DNA of 64,000 nt from Helianthus annuus. Its lineage: Eukaryota > Streptophyta > Magnoliopsida > Asterales > Asteraceae. The position numbers and the translations under genes are program-made. The DNA lies in assembly GCF_002127325.2 (NCBI RefSeq), contig NC_035433.2, forward strand, positions 91,714,033 to 91,778,032, in the 5' to 3' direction. Positions 44,239-55,033 of the stretch are shown one piece after another. The notes beneath the pieces are model-generated. The model was not told the DNA's origin. It worked only from the letters and a program-made list of their open reading frames with translations, and did no database searches. Within the stretch, counting starts at the first letter, position 1; each line of letters starts with the position of its first letter.

Positions 44239-44462
44239 TCACAATATTATACATATATTAAAAAACAAACCTTGTGAATAGTACCTCAGCCCATTTCATT
44301 CACCAATATATATACATGTTTTTCTTCAGTTAGTTGTATATTGACATTTGGTAAAGTGATTGATGTGTAGTGTGTGTTGATAAATGGCACTGGGTCGACC
44401 CCTCTTTTTGCCTTTTTTTTTTTTACCTTCTACTTTATTTTCTCCTTCTCAACAGCAAAATG

Positions 44463-44910
44463 CAGAGACGAGGGTCACGAGACAAAGAAAGAGAACAGAT
44501 AGCGAGCAGAGCGGTAAGAGAGAGAAACAGAGATCCGGGAGACGGCGAGTCTCCGGCAACCGGCCTTCGACGCGTGCTCGCCTCCCACAAACAGAACTGA
44601 ACGACTCTAGGGCTTTCCGGTGAAGATTATGAAGTGCAGTAACACGGACACCACTCGTCGCGGTGACTGTCACTGCCGCCGCTGACAGAGACGAGAGTCA
44701 CGAGACAAAGAAAGAGAACAGATAGCGAGCAGAGCGGTAAGAGAGAGAAACAGAGATCCGGGAGCCGGCGAGTCTCTGGCAACCGGCCTTCGACGCGTGC
44801 TCGCCTCCCACAAACAGAACTGAACGACTCTAGGGCTTTTCGGTGAAGATTATGAAGTGCAGTAATATGGACACCACTCGTCGCGGTGACTGTCATCGCC
44901 GCTGCTGACA
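44463..44910 (+). repeat. Tandem duplication of a 223-base exon-like block in the Helitron
   Basis: 44463-44685 and 44686-44910 are direct copies with few differences, GC-rich and UTR-like (CGAGACAAAGAAAGAG, CCTCCCACAAACAGAAC). It probably comes from the 5' end of a captured gene whose identity I cannot tell. Confidence 0.8.
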
Positions 44911-45939
44911 TGAAGATTTAGGGTTCCGCCGTGACAGAGTGTGACGATGGTGTTGTTAGTTGTCACCGAAGGTGAGTAACTCTGGCCAATCGACTCTATG
45001 GTGTTTCTGTGCAACCAAAATCGGCACCGATCAGGTACAATGAACCCACCTCCTGGTTATCTGTAGATCTAGGGTACGGGTATTTCATCTTTCGTTGAAA
45101 GGGTTTTTGAGTGTGGGTTTCCGAAATCTTGAATTTGCTGTCTTTAATCTAAATGAAATCAGTTTGTGGGTTTTGTGTCAATAAAGGTTTGAGTTCAATT
45201 GGGTATTTTGTGTTGAGTGTGTGGGTTTCTTGAAATCTTTAAGCTTGCTAATCAATGTGCAGGTGTCGTTTGTCTAAAGATGCGACTTCAATTGGGCGTG
45301 AACTCGCTAAGCAAAATTCACATAAAACCCTTAATAGTTTTATGTTCAATTTGTATAATTTGAACCTCAATTTCGCTAAATTGTTGTTTATGGTTTATAA
45401 ATTTGTTCTTAAATGGGAGTAATCTGTTCAAGAACACATCAATTTAGGTTAAAATTGATCATCACAACATCTCATGACAGTACTCTTCAAGCTCTTCACA
45501 GGTACATCTATTGTAGTAATGATTTTTTAGGGGTAAAATTGCTCAAAATTATGTTTATATTCACTTTAGGAGATAGGAGATTCAGTTCATTGTCATGGGT
45601 TTTAGATTATCTAAATTGTTCTATCATCTCAGCTCATTAGTTGGGTTTAGAACCAATACAACTGTGAGCTTGAGAGTTAACAAACTTTTCGTTTCTGTGT
45701 TTTGATTATTGTACCAGTAGTTACATTACTGCTATTGATCATTCATACAATTTATAATATAGTAATGTGCTCTCGGATGTCCCACGTTGGTCATTTGCTT
45801 GAGCTTATAAATGCCTTCTGCATCAGTAAATATCTGGATTCATCTATGCAATGAAATCTTTTAAATTTCTTTATTTTTGGTTGTTATTTTTCTACATAGA
45901 TACATTTTATCTTATGGAAAAATAAGGAAAGGCAGAACA

Positions 45940-46020
45940 GCAAAGATGGGGAATTGAACCAACATCAAGTGGGTAACACCGGATGCATCTAAACCACTAA
46001 TCCATTGAGCTTTTCCAGGT
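45940..46020 (-). other. tRNA-like Pol III box pair (possible SINE head), minus strand
   Basis: On the minus strand, AATGGATTAGTGG resembles an A box and GGTTCAATTCC (plus about 45951-45961) a B box, about 40 bases apart. No full cloverleaf, so not a tRNA gene. A second B-box-like GGTTCGACCCC lies on the plus strand near 46880. Confidence 0.3.
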
Positions 46021-46314
46021 TAATATTTGTTTCCTTTAGTCGATGTGTCCAGTGAATTGAAAAAATGAGTGGAAGTCCGAATCTTAAAAGTATATTTTGA
46101 ACTTCTAATTTGATAGTTGTCTTCACGAATACAGGTTTCTCAAAATGCTTATTTATAGATATATAACATCATCGGCAAACTATACATAAAAAGACCCAAG
46201 ACTGAAGAAAAAGGATAGGAGACAGGGTAAAATTCTTATTCTAAAGATGCCTAACAATCATATCAACTCTGAAGATGGAAAACAAGATATTTATTTGGCT
46301 TATAAAAGTATGAA

Positions 46315-47642
46315 ATGCTTAAAAAAAAACTCATTTATTTGTTGATACATGTAATTTGCTATAACATGATTTATGTTTTTGACCATTCTTTTGTGTGGGT
46401 GAAGATGCGGTCTGATGGTGGGGTCTCTAAGATGTCTATTTGGTGGCATGGGCATATGGATATGGATCACTATAATCAGCTCCAGTATATGGATGTCCCG
46501 CTAACATGGCCGAATGAAACAGGTCCGATTGCTACGATGACCTGAATTTTACTGTTTGGTATAAGTCGGAGTTAAGGTAACCTTTAAAACAAAGACTCTG
46601 TTTGGCAAGTTGTATTGATTTTAAAAGTCTACATGTTGTAAAAGAAAATATGTAATTAGAGATTAGCATTTGATGTATAAAATTTGCTGCTATGAATGAA
46701 TGTTTTGGAAACTAACTCATATGTTAAAAACGGAAGGCAAATGAACAGTGTTATCATCTGCGTGGAAGGTTTTGATTCAGTTTTTTTCTTTTCTCTTCTT
46801 TCGTAATGTTTTCAAGTTATTCGATTTCACCTATGACGTTTTGCTGGAGTGGTTATGTTCCATGTTTTGTTGGTACCGGTCCGGGTTCGACCCCCAGGTT
46901 GGCCTATTTTTTCCCAATTCTTATTTTTATTTTACATGTGTCAGATTTATATAGCGTACAGGTGTTGTTGTCTTTGTAAAATAGTGGCCTCTGTTGTGGG
47001 TTTGGTTTCCACGATAAAATTGGGTCAACATGTTATAGAAAATTTTAGTTTATTTTGTATCATCTTACCTACTGAATATATGAAGTGAAATAACAGGCAA
47101 TTGTACATTTAAAAAAACTGGCGCAACGCATTATTTCGTAACGCGTTTCCGCTGATGTGCAGTGTTGATGATCAGTATGTGTTTATACATGTATGTATGT
47201 CTTGATCATGTTACCTTTTTGTTATTTACCAGCTTCAAGACAATTCACGCGTGTATTTCGAAGAAAGATCATATCAAGATCCAATGTTTTTAAAAATAAA
47301 GTGGTTTGATTTTATGATTTGGTTTGTTTTTTGCCTATTGATACTTTTCTGTGATGGATGTTATGTGTAAATAGACCATGTTCATCGCATTGGTAGGTCA
47401 TAATAAAAGGCTTTACTGTATTCAATATGTCTTGGAAATGCATGCTATATTTATATACTTTGCTGTGAATCTTTCATATGAAGTTATAGTGCATCAAAGT
47501 TATTAGCATGTTTTTGATGTTTACCTTCTTAATTATGACAGTTATGAAGTTGTAGTGCATCAAAGTTTTTAGCATGTTTTTGATGTGTACCTGCTTAATT
47601 ATGATGGTTTTATTTTGAACACCATAATTGTCATAAGTGTTT
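46315..47642 (+). other. Helitron interior, probable captured exon and intron fragments
   Basis: A frame near 46387-46545 (VKMRSDGGVSKMSIWWHGH, DHYNQLQYMDVPLTWP) looks like a host exon by composition, but I do not recognise the protein. The flanks are T-rich like introns. It has no start context and no continuation, so it is treated as a fragment. 47480-47600 holds a direct repeat of about 80 bases (TTGTAGTGCATCAAAG units). Confidence 0.4.
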
Positions 47643-47676
47643 GCGCGCCGCGAAGCGCGCGCCGTATAAAACCTAG

Positions 47677-48587
47677 TTATGATCAACAATTGTCGGCCAT
47701 GCACATTTGAAGTCCAATCAAATTGAATTGAATCGTAATAGATTGTTGCCCAATGAGATTTCAATAAATAAAAGAATTGTCGGTCAACTAAAGTTGTCAG
47801 CCAGCTTATCAAGAAGGTCCAATCAGATTGTGTTGTGAATTGAATTGTCGGATATTAAATAGTTTGTCAGTACATGTTTCCTGAATACATCAATACATCA
47901 CATGGATAATTAACATTCGGTCCAATTAAAATCATTAGAATTCATTTGTCAATTGATGTTGTCGGCCCAATTTGAATAAAATTTTGTTAATAACAGCCCA
48001 ATATATTTCAAAGATCCAATTACATTTGAAAAATTGTTTTTGCGGCCTAACAAATAGTCATTTGTTTGTTGAAGACTCTCGGCTCAAATAGTTCTAAAGC
48101 CCATTCAGATTGTTTTAAGTAATCCATTTCGTTTTGATATGTTCGTTTGAAAATAGATCAGAAGGGTCAAGACTATTTTTGAAATAAATCAGGTCGTTTG
48201 AATTTGATTCAGGTCATAGCAATCCGTATGGTTTGACAACTTGAACCTCAGTTCGCACAGAATAGTCACCATTTCGAGTACCAGTTTGATTCAGTCAATT
48301 GATAAGTGTTTGAACTAATCTTGTGTATTTGTATCTCCAGGTGTTTCACGAGGTGAACCAGTTCGTTTGAAAGCTTTTTGGGTGAATATTCAAAACTGAA
48401 GCATGGATTCTGAATTTTTGCTTCTGTTCAATACATAATGACTGAAGCTAATTTTGGTTGGTTAATCCGATCAGTTCAGTCAATTGATAAGTGTTTGAAC
48501 TAATCTTGTGTATTTGTATCTCCAGGTGTTTCACGAGGTGAACCAGTTCGTTTGAAAGCTTGTTGGGTGAATATTCAAAACTGAAGC
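47677..48587 (+). other. C leader, second part, with start-codon duplication
   Basis: Non-coding, with repeated GTCCAATCA, GGCCCAAT and TTGTCGGCC words (47690-48060). Around 48290-48418 and 48475-48604 about 130 bases are duplicated (shift 185), including an acceptor-like CTCCAG|GTG and the gag start ATGGATTCTGAATTTT; only the second copy (48588) runs on into gag. Confidence 0.65.
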
Positions 48588-51500
48588 ATGGATTCTGAAT
48601 TTTACAATGCATTTGCTACTGCCCCGAGTACTCCTGTTACCGTTGCTCAGAGTGTGACAATGGAAAATGAAACCGGAACATTACAGAAACCTTCAAAGTT
48701 GATGGGCATTGAAGAATATCACAGTTGGAAAGAACGTTTTGAGAATTGGGTTCAAGCAAATCATCTAAGATCTTGGGAAAGTATTGAAACAAAGTATGCT
48801 AGACCACTGTCTGATTTGGGAGTTGCAAAGATTATTTCGGAATTTTCTTATAAAGAGAGAGATTCGTACAAAGCAGAAAAAATGATGGTCAGTCTACTTC
48901 AGCAAGCTGTGAAAGAAGATATTTTTATCTTACTTCAACATGATGGTAGTGCTTATTCGGTTTGGGATGCCCTTCGCAAGAAATTCGAAGGAAGTGCAGA
49001 GATGATCAAGAGTAAAAAATCATTATTGAAGAAAGAATTTGAATTGTTTACGAGTGTACCAGGTGAAACTACAAAGACTCTCATTGAGAGATATTGTCAT
49101 CTTGTGCGTTCAATGTCTCGATTGGAAATTACTAAAACTCCAGAGGAATGGGTTGAGAAGTTAGCCGATGCGTTACCTCAAAAAGAATGGGGTACTTATC
49201 TCATGATTTTGAAGAATTCTGGAAAGTATAGTAGATTGTCGATTGCACAGTTTATTGAAAAACTTGAGGGACAAGATCTTGAGCAACAAAAGATTGCTAG
49301 AATGAATAATTCAAGTGGTCAACAAGATATCAAGATGTATTACAAAGGCAATGTTCAGAGTGTTGAAGCAAGTCCAAAGATCCAAACCGCTTTCAGTGTA
49401 GAGAACTCATCTGGATCAGTTAATCAAAGCTCAGTCAATACTAGTAGTTTTTCTTCATATCCAAGTGTCAATCCGAATGTTCAAAGTTCAAACAGCAGTA
49501 ATGGTCATGTGTTAAACTGCAATATCGCGTTGCATCTTCAGAATGGTCAAAATTTCTCTGAAGAAGTCGCCAAAGGTCACATGGCATTGCTTGTTACTGT
49601 ATTAGAATCATATGAGGGTTTGGTTGCAAGAAGGATCAGAAATCCTATGTTGACAAAAGAGGATTACGATCAAATCGATGCTGAGGAATTGGAGCTTATG
49701 GATATAAAATGGTTTTTAGCGAGTGTATTGAGGAGAGCCGAGAAATTTAAACAGATTACCGGAAGAGATGACTTCCGTGATGCTAATATTTCTACTTTGG
49801 GTTTTGATAAATCTAAAGTTACTTGTTTTCGATGCAGGGAAAAAAGGACATTTCAAGAGAGAATGTACCAATCGAGAAGCAGGTGGAGCTCAGAACCCGT
49901 TCGGCAACAATGTTTATTATAGAAAAGCGATTTATCATCAAGTTGCTCAACAGTCAAATCAACAACAACCATCATCATCCAATACTAAACAAATTAAAGA
50001 TGGAAAGAAGAAAGCTTATCTAGTGAATCAAGACGATGAAAAAATGGCAGAAGGCTTTAGCTGGGATAAATACATTCCACCTGATTTAGGGCTTGGAGCA
50101 TTCATTGCTAAAATCATTCAAAAACCAGAGTTGATGAAAGAGTGGATGGATGTGTTTGCTGATGATGAGAAAAGCCAAGATGGAGAATCTATTTCTTCTG
50201 AAAGTTCAGAAAAGACCCCTGATTTTGATCAATCATCAACTAATAGCAGTGATGATGAGGAAGAAATTAATCAAATAAACATTGGAAAAACTCATTTGTC
50301 TACTGAAAGTTTCAAATTTTATTTTGCAGATAAATTGGAAAAGCTAAAGGAAAGGCGAGTAGCAAAAGAAAAGAAAAAGATAAAATGCGAGAATGTTGCT
50401 CAGGAAGAGAAGTTTGAATAGATTAAAGAAGCTGAAGTTGCTAAGAAGGTGATTGAAGTTGAAAAGATAATTGAAGTTGAAAAGATAATTGAAGTTGAAA
50501 AGATAGTCGAAGTTGAAAAGATAGTCGAAGTTGAAAAGATTATTGAAATTGAAAAAGTTGTTGAGGTCACAAAGCCGTGTCTAAAATGTTTGGAACCTTG
50601 CAAACATTGTGAAGAAAAAGATGAGAAGTATAGTGAGCTTGACAAGATGAAAGAAAAATTATTGTTCGATGTCAAGTATGTGAATGAATCGTATAATGTT
50701 TTGAACAGATCAGTTAACAGTTTGCAAAAGACAAACTCAGAAAGGGAAGATGCTTTGACCATGATGAATGTAGTGATGATGTCTAAGCAGAAGGCTATCA
50801 ATCACTATATTGAAGAATGTGCAAAGTTGAAGCAGGAGTTGGAGACTGAAAAGATAGAAAATGAAAGAATCAGAAGATTGTTGCAAAGTTATTCAAGTTC
50901 TGATTATTTGATTGATAGAATTTATCCAACTGTTGCAGGTTTTGAAGTTTTCAAGACAAGAAGATGGAAGATAAGGATACTGGTAAGAAACAAAGTGCAA
51001 ATTATAAAAAGTGTCCGCCTCCAATCTGGGAAGGTTATTCTCCCAGAAAACCAAATGAGGAACAGGTCAAAAAGGCAGTCAATATAAAGTTAAAGTCCGA
51101 AATCAACTGATGATTTACCAGTCAACATTGACGTCACGTTTACATCATCTGACACTGATCATGAGTATGTGTTAATAAAGAAAGTGGTCGATCAGGTGTT
51201 GGATAAAGATGAGGAGTCAGAGTCAAAGTCCGAATCCGAATGTTCGAGTTCATCATCAGTTGACAGTCCAAAACCGTCGGTCAAAAGGGTTTACAATAAA
51301 GAATTTCTATTATCAAAATCTAATTTGAATGATGAAACATTTGAAGTTGCATATACTTTGAATGATTCAGACAAATTATATTCTGATAAAGAATTTCCAA
51401 TAAGAAGTGTTCAAATGGAAAAGATTCAAAAGGTTTTCAAATTAACAGAAATTAATATTTCTGAAATAAAAGATGTAAATCTTACTGAAAAACCTAAAAA

Positions 51501-52389
51501 ATACACGTCAAGAGTTCAACAAAGATTAAACAAGAAAAAAGGTTACAGTTCTGGTTCTGGTTTTCAAAAGAAACCAAACCATAATAGTAATTTCAAAAAG
51601 AAAGGTTTAGGATTTATTCCACCCGAAAATCATAAAAATGAGAAAATTTCTAAAACAAAAACAGTTTTTGTTTCAGGGTCAAGTTCTGAGGAAGAAGAAA
51701 AGAACTCATTTTGGAAACAATCAAACAAAGAGTTCTTTGTAGAAAAACAAAAGTATGAGAAGAATGGAGCTAATAAGAAAAGGGAAACAAGAACCTGTTA
51801 CCGATGTCAAGAAGTCGGTCACATCGCCTGGAATTGTCCAATGGCCACCAACACAAAACAGGAAGTTGTTTCTAAACTTAAAGAAAAAATTGTTGATAAA
51901 ACTGAACCACCAACTGAAAAATTCAAAGTGTTTAAAAATTCAGCATTCGAAGCTGGTGAGAGTTCTAAAAGGTTTTACAAGAGAAGAGTGAATCTTAACA
52001 ACCAAACGTGGGTTGTTAAGAAATCAGATGTGAAATTTGGCGATGAATATGACTCGTTAAAGTTAGAGGAGCCACATGTTGAGCTAAAAAGTGAAAAGTC
52101 AGTGCCGCCAATGGATGATGTCAACTTTCCACCATTGCGGGCTGAAAATTTAAAATCAAAAGTTGGTAAAGTGGAAATTTCGAATCAATTCTATTCTGAA
52201 AAGAAAGAATTTGATGTCGAAAAAGCGTTCAATGGGAAAGTTAAAAATATCTTTGGTAAGATGGTCGAGGGTAAGGCCAAAGTGGTGAAAGAATTTTATG
52301 AAATAAAAAGAAATGTTCAAACCCCGAGTGAAACTGAGAAAGTCACACCCAAAGCTGGTCAGGCTTGGGTGTCTGTATTCTTTACTTGA
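48588..52389 (+). pseudogene. gag: C gag-like polyprotein, frameshifted
   Basis: ATG 48588 (MDSEFYNAFATAPS) opens the copia-type Gag domain (SWKERFENWVQANHLRSWE, LADALPQKEWGTYL). An extra A in the A-run near 49838-49846 shifts the frame inside knuckle 1 (CFRCRE). The second frame carries KGHFKREC, an acidic region and a TAG at 50419-50421. Next come six tandem six-residue units like IEVEKI (50446-50560), CLKCLEPCKHC, and NERIRRLLQSYSSSDYLIDRIYPTVAG. The frame is lost near 50948 and regained near 51100. The end has an acidic Ser region, knuckle 2 (CYRCQEVGHIAWNC, near 51798) and FDVEKAFNGKVKNIFGKM to WVSVFFT at 52389. Same architecture as A and B, the most diverged of the three. Confidence 0.87.
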
Positions 52390-54413
52390 AAATCCTGACT
52401 TACCGGAGCTCCCAAGTTGGTAATCGTGGAGCAGGAATCGGCATCATTTTTGAAATATGTTTGTTTGGAAAGCCTACAAGTGGTAAAATTAAAAATTGTC
52501 ATATTTCAATTTACAAATGGTATTGTTGAGAAGTGAACATACAAGTGGTTGTTCCTACAAGTGGTTAATCAAGGTCATTAAATTGAACTTGATTTAACTT
52601 TCATACAAGTTGTTGAAAAGGGGGTTTCATTCATTGTAAAGAGGAAAGAAATAAAGTGATGAACATATCCCCTAACCTACAAGTGGTTGGTGAATTTCAA
52701 CAAAACTAATTTTCCGGAAAAACCATTTTGATTAAAATAAACTTAAGTGTTTTGAAATCATAATGGGAAAATAATTTGTTGTCAGGGGGAGTTCTGATTG
52801 TTTACGCCAAGTGGATAGAGAATTGAAGCATTTTGCATCAGTTTGTCAAATTTTCTTTACATGGTTTTGAATTTTAGGGGGAGTAAGAAATTTCAGAAAA
52901 TCCAAAAACATTAGAAAATTTGAAAAACGACAAAAACATGAGAAAATGAAAACGAGTTTTGTTGTGAAAAAGAGGAAATGATAGTACATCAGTGGACTAT
53001 CACAGCACGCTAAAGATTTGGAAAGTCAAATGTGATAAACGGTCTCATTGAGGATGTGTCAGTAGGTTTTTATACATTCAGTAGATTGTTTTGAGATATA
53101 AACCTAAATATCAAGATTTGCTTATCTCGTGGGGACCATCTCTCGGATATATGGGTAACCCCCGAAATCTTGTTTGAAAGACTTTCTATTTCTGACATAC
53201 TAGGTCTTTGTGCGTGATGATATCTGGGGTATTATACCAGGACTTCTGATTTTGCGGGAGCAATAGCCTAGTCCTCGTATAATACTTTGCATAGCTTTAA
53301 TCATAAAGCCCACCCTCAGCATAAAAAATAATGAAACATTGAAAATGCTAATCATGTGCTGTTGAAGAAAAGATCCCCAAACGGGACACACCGAAAGATG
53401 AGCCATCATCTCTTTGTCTGAACAGAAGTTCTAACCTGAGCTCTCATGGTCTCGCATTACCCGTTTACAAATATCATTTGTGTACATTCACCTGTAAGAC
53501 TGAATATAGAAGTCTGGATACGGGAGTATATTCTGAGGTGGTACACGCGAATAAGTTTAAGTGCTTAAAACACTAATCTCGTATCTCAGAACAGTTGGAC
53601 TTTGTGTGAAAATTTAAGTGGATCAGTATACTGACAATCTAGGTGAATTGTTTAGAACTTAAAATGATTAAAGCTTAACGGTGTTAGTGATTTGTCTCAT
53701 AAACTGACATGATCCTCTTACACAAATTTACAAAAATATTGCATGTAAATATTTCTTTACTACTTTTAAAAATCCAAAAAGATTTTAAGTGTGTTTTAGC
53801 ATAAAATTTTTGAAAATAGAAAAAGATTTTATTTCATCTTATTTTCGACAACTGGTGTTGAAAAGCTGATTTTCAAAATTTCGAGTGCTAAACATGACGA
53901 CAACTGGGTTGGGAGAGTGTGTTTGAAATGTTAAAATGATTTTAATGAAATACCAAATGTATATGTTTCAATTACAAGTGGTTAGTAGAGATTAAAATTG
54001 TTAAATTTTAATAATTATAAAAACTTATGTTTTGGGTAGAGATTTGTGCAGGTCCCCGTGTTTGATCCTGTTGCTACGAAGAGCCAGGAATCATTCTTGA
54101 ACCTGTGAAAGTGCTATGTCAGATTGCGATCCCGGAACAATTTAAGGGGGGAGTCTGCTAGCAAAGGGGAGTCTGAAGATAGTAGAATCAGTGTCAAATC
54201 CTGCTGTCTGAGCCAGCTGCTGATCCTGAAGAATTTATTGGATCAACATCCAAGGGGGAGGTTAGCTGCAGAAGCTGATAAAGAGAAGAGAGAAGATTGA
54301 GGATGCTTACAATGTCAGACACTTTGGAAAGAGCATGTAGACAGATCAAGACTGAAGACTTGCCAAACTGAAGACTCGACACCGAAGACTTCGTCAACAT
54401 CCAAGGGGGAGTC
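52390..54413 (+). other. C 3' non-coding region
   Basis: Homologous to the A and B 3' regions. It has one ACCGGAGCT...GGCAT segment (about 52400-52444), ACAAGTGGT words (52476-52690), the crossing-helix structure (53199-53285), a GAAC/GTTC hairpin (53420-53431), GGGGGAG blocks near 52785, 52877, 54147, 54166 and 54252, and the polypurine tract AAGGGGGAG at 54403-54411. Confidence 0.7.
53199..53285 (+). ncRNA. Putative pseudoknot-like element in C 3' region, covarying
   Basis: Helix 1: 53199-53205 with 53266-53272 (six Watson-Crick pairs plus one U-G). Helix 2: 53229-53242 with 53272-53285, thirteen of fourteen pairable with the same C-C mismatch as A and B. Relative to B, two pairs change on both sides (C-G to A-T and G-C to A-T) and a T-G becomes T-A. 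Confidence 0.65.
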
Positions 54414-55033
54414 TGTTGGTGCATATGTCTGTCGACTTCGTCTTGTATCAAGTCTTGTAATAGATTGAATAGATCAAGTCATGTAGTTCGAAAGAAATGG
54501 TAGTTTCACACGAAATGACAGTTTCACGCGAAATGACATTTCGTGCGAAATGAAAAGTCCATTTCGTGCGAAATGAAAAATCCTAAAATAGGTGGCTTGA
54601 GATTTCATTTGTAACTTTGGATTCCGGTAGCGAAGCTCTGCCGAAGTGTCTCCGGGTCGTGTAAAGCTTTCATATCAATACAAGAGACAGTTTAAGTGAT
54701 TCTAAGTGCATTACAAGCGGATTCAACATCAAAACGTCTGTTTCTGCCTCTCGTTTTGATCAAAAACTCTTCTGAACGACTCGTTAAGGTCGCACAACGA
54801 AAAATCCTATAAATAGTGGACTTGAGATTTCATTTGTAACTTTTGGATTCCGGTAGCGAAGCTCTGCCGAAGTGTCTCCAGGTTGTAAAACGTTGTCAAA
54901 TCAATACAGGAGATAGTTTAAGTGATTCTCTGTGCAAATCAAGCTGATTTATCATCAAAATGTCTGTTTCCGCCTCTCGTTTTGATCAAAAACTCTTCTG
55001 AACGACTCGTTAAGGTCACACAACGATCCTACA
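54414..55033 (+). repeat. C 3' LTR with internal tandem duplication
   Basis: 620 bases. The stretch from GAAAAATCCTA to GGTCGCACAAC (about 54573-54799) is repeated in diverged form (about 54800-55025), so the TATA-to-end portion is present twice; only two perfect CATTTCG palindromes precede it. It ends CGATCCTACA, followed by ATTAT. Confidence 0.85.

Larger units (their letters stand above)
44239..47676 (+). mobile_element. Helitron-like element in C leader
   Basis: The left end starts TC with an AT-rich TATATTAAAAAAC terminus after A44238. The right end is ACCTAG followed by host T (47677), with a GCGCGC-CGCGAA-GCGCGC hairpin about 12 bases before it (47643-47660). Insertion between A and T without duplication, TC start, CTAG end and a subterminal hairpin are Helitron hallmarks. 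There is no Rep/helicase, so it is non-autonomous. The inside looks like captured gene sequence: a GC-rich exon or 5' UTR block at 44460-44960, intron-like T-rich sequence and an exon-like frame at 46387-46545. The left boundary is less certain than the right. Confidence 0.65.
30834..55033 (+). mobile_element. C: Gag-only LTR retrotransposon, hosting B and a Helitron-like element
   Basis: Starts TGTTGGTGCATATGT and ends CGATCCTACA, flanked by ATTAT (30829-30833 and 55034-55038). It belongs to the same superfamily as A and B (same LTR ends, primer-binding site, Gag and 3' region). The 5' LTR is split by B (30972-42943), and the leader by the Helitron-like element (44239-47676). The two LTRs differ in structure: the left has a longer CATTTCG array, the right an internal tandem duplication. 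Confidence 0.88.

Noticed and set aside
44370..44623. Short host gene at the Helitron left part
   Set aside because: Two overlapping frames in a GC-rich block that is tandemly duplicated, with no continuation; better read as captured UTR/exon sequence.
46860..46900. tRNA gene (GGTTCGACCCC B-box-like word)
   Set aside because: No acceptor stem or cloverleaf can be drawn; at most a SINE-like remnant.
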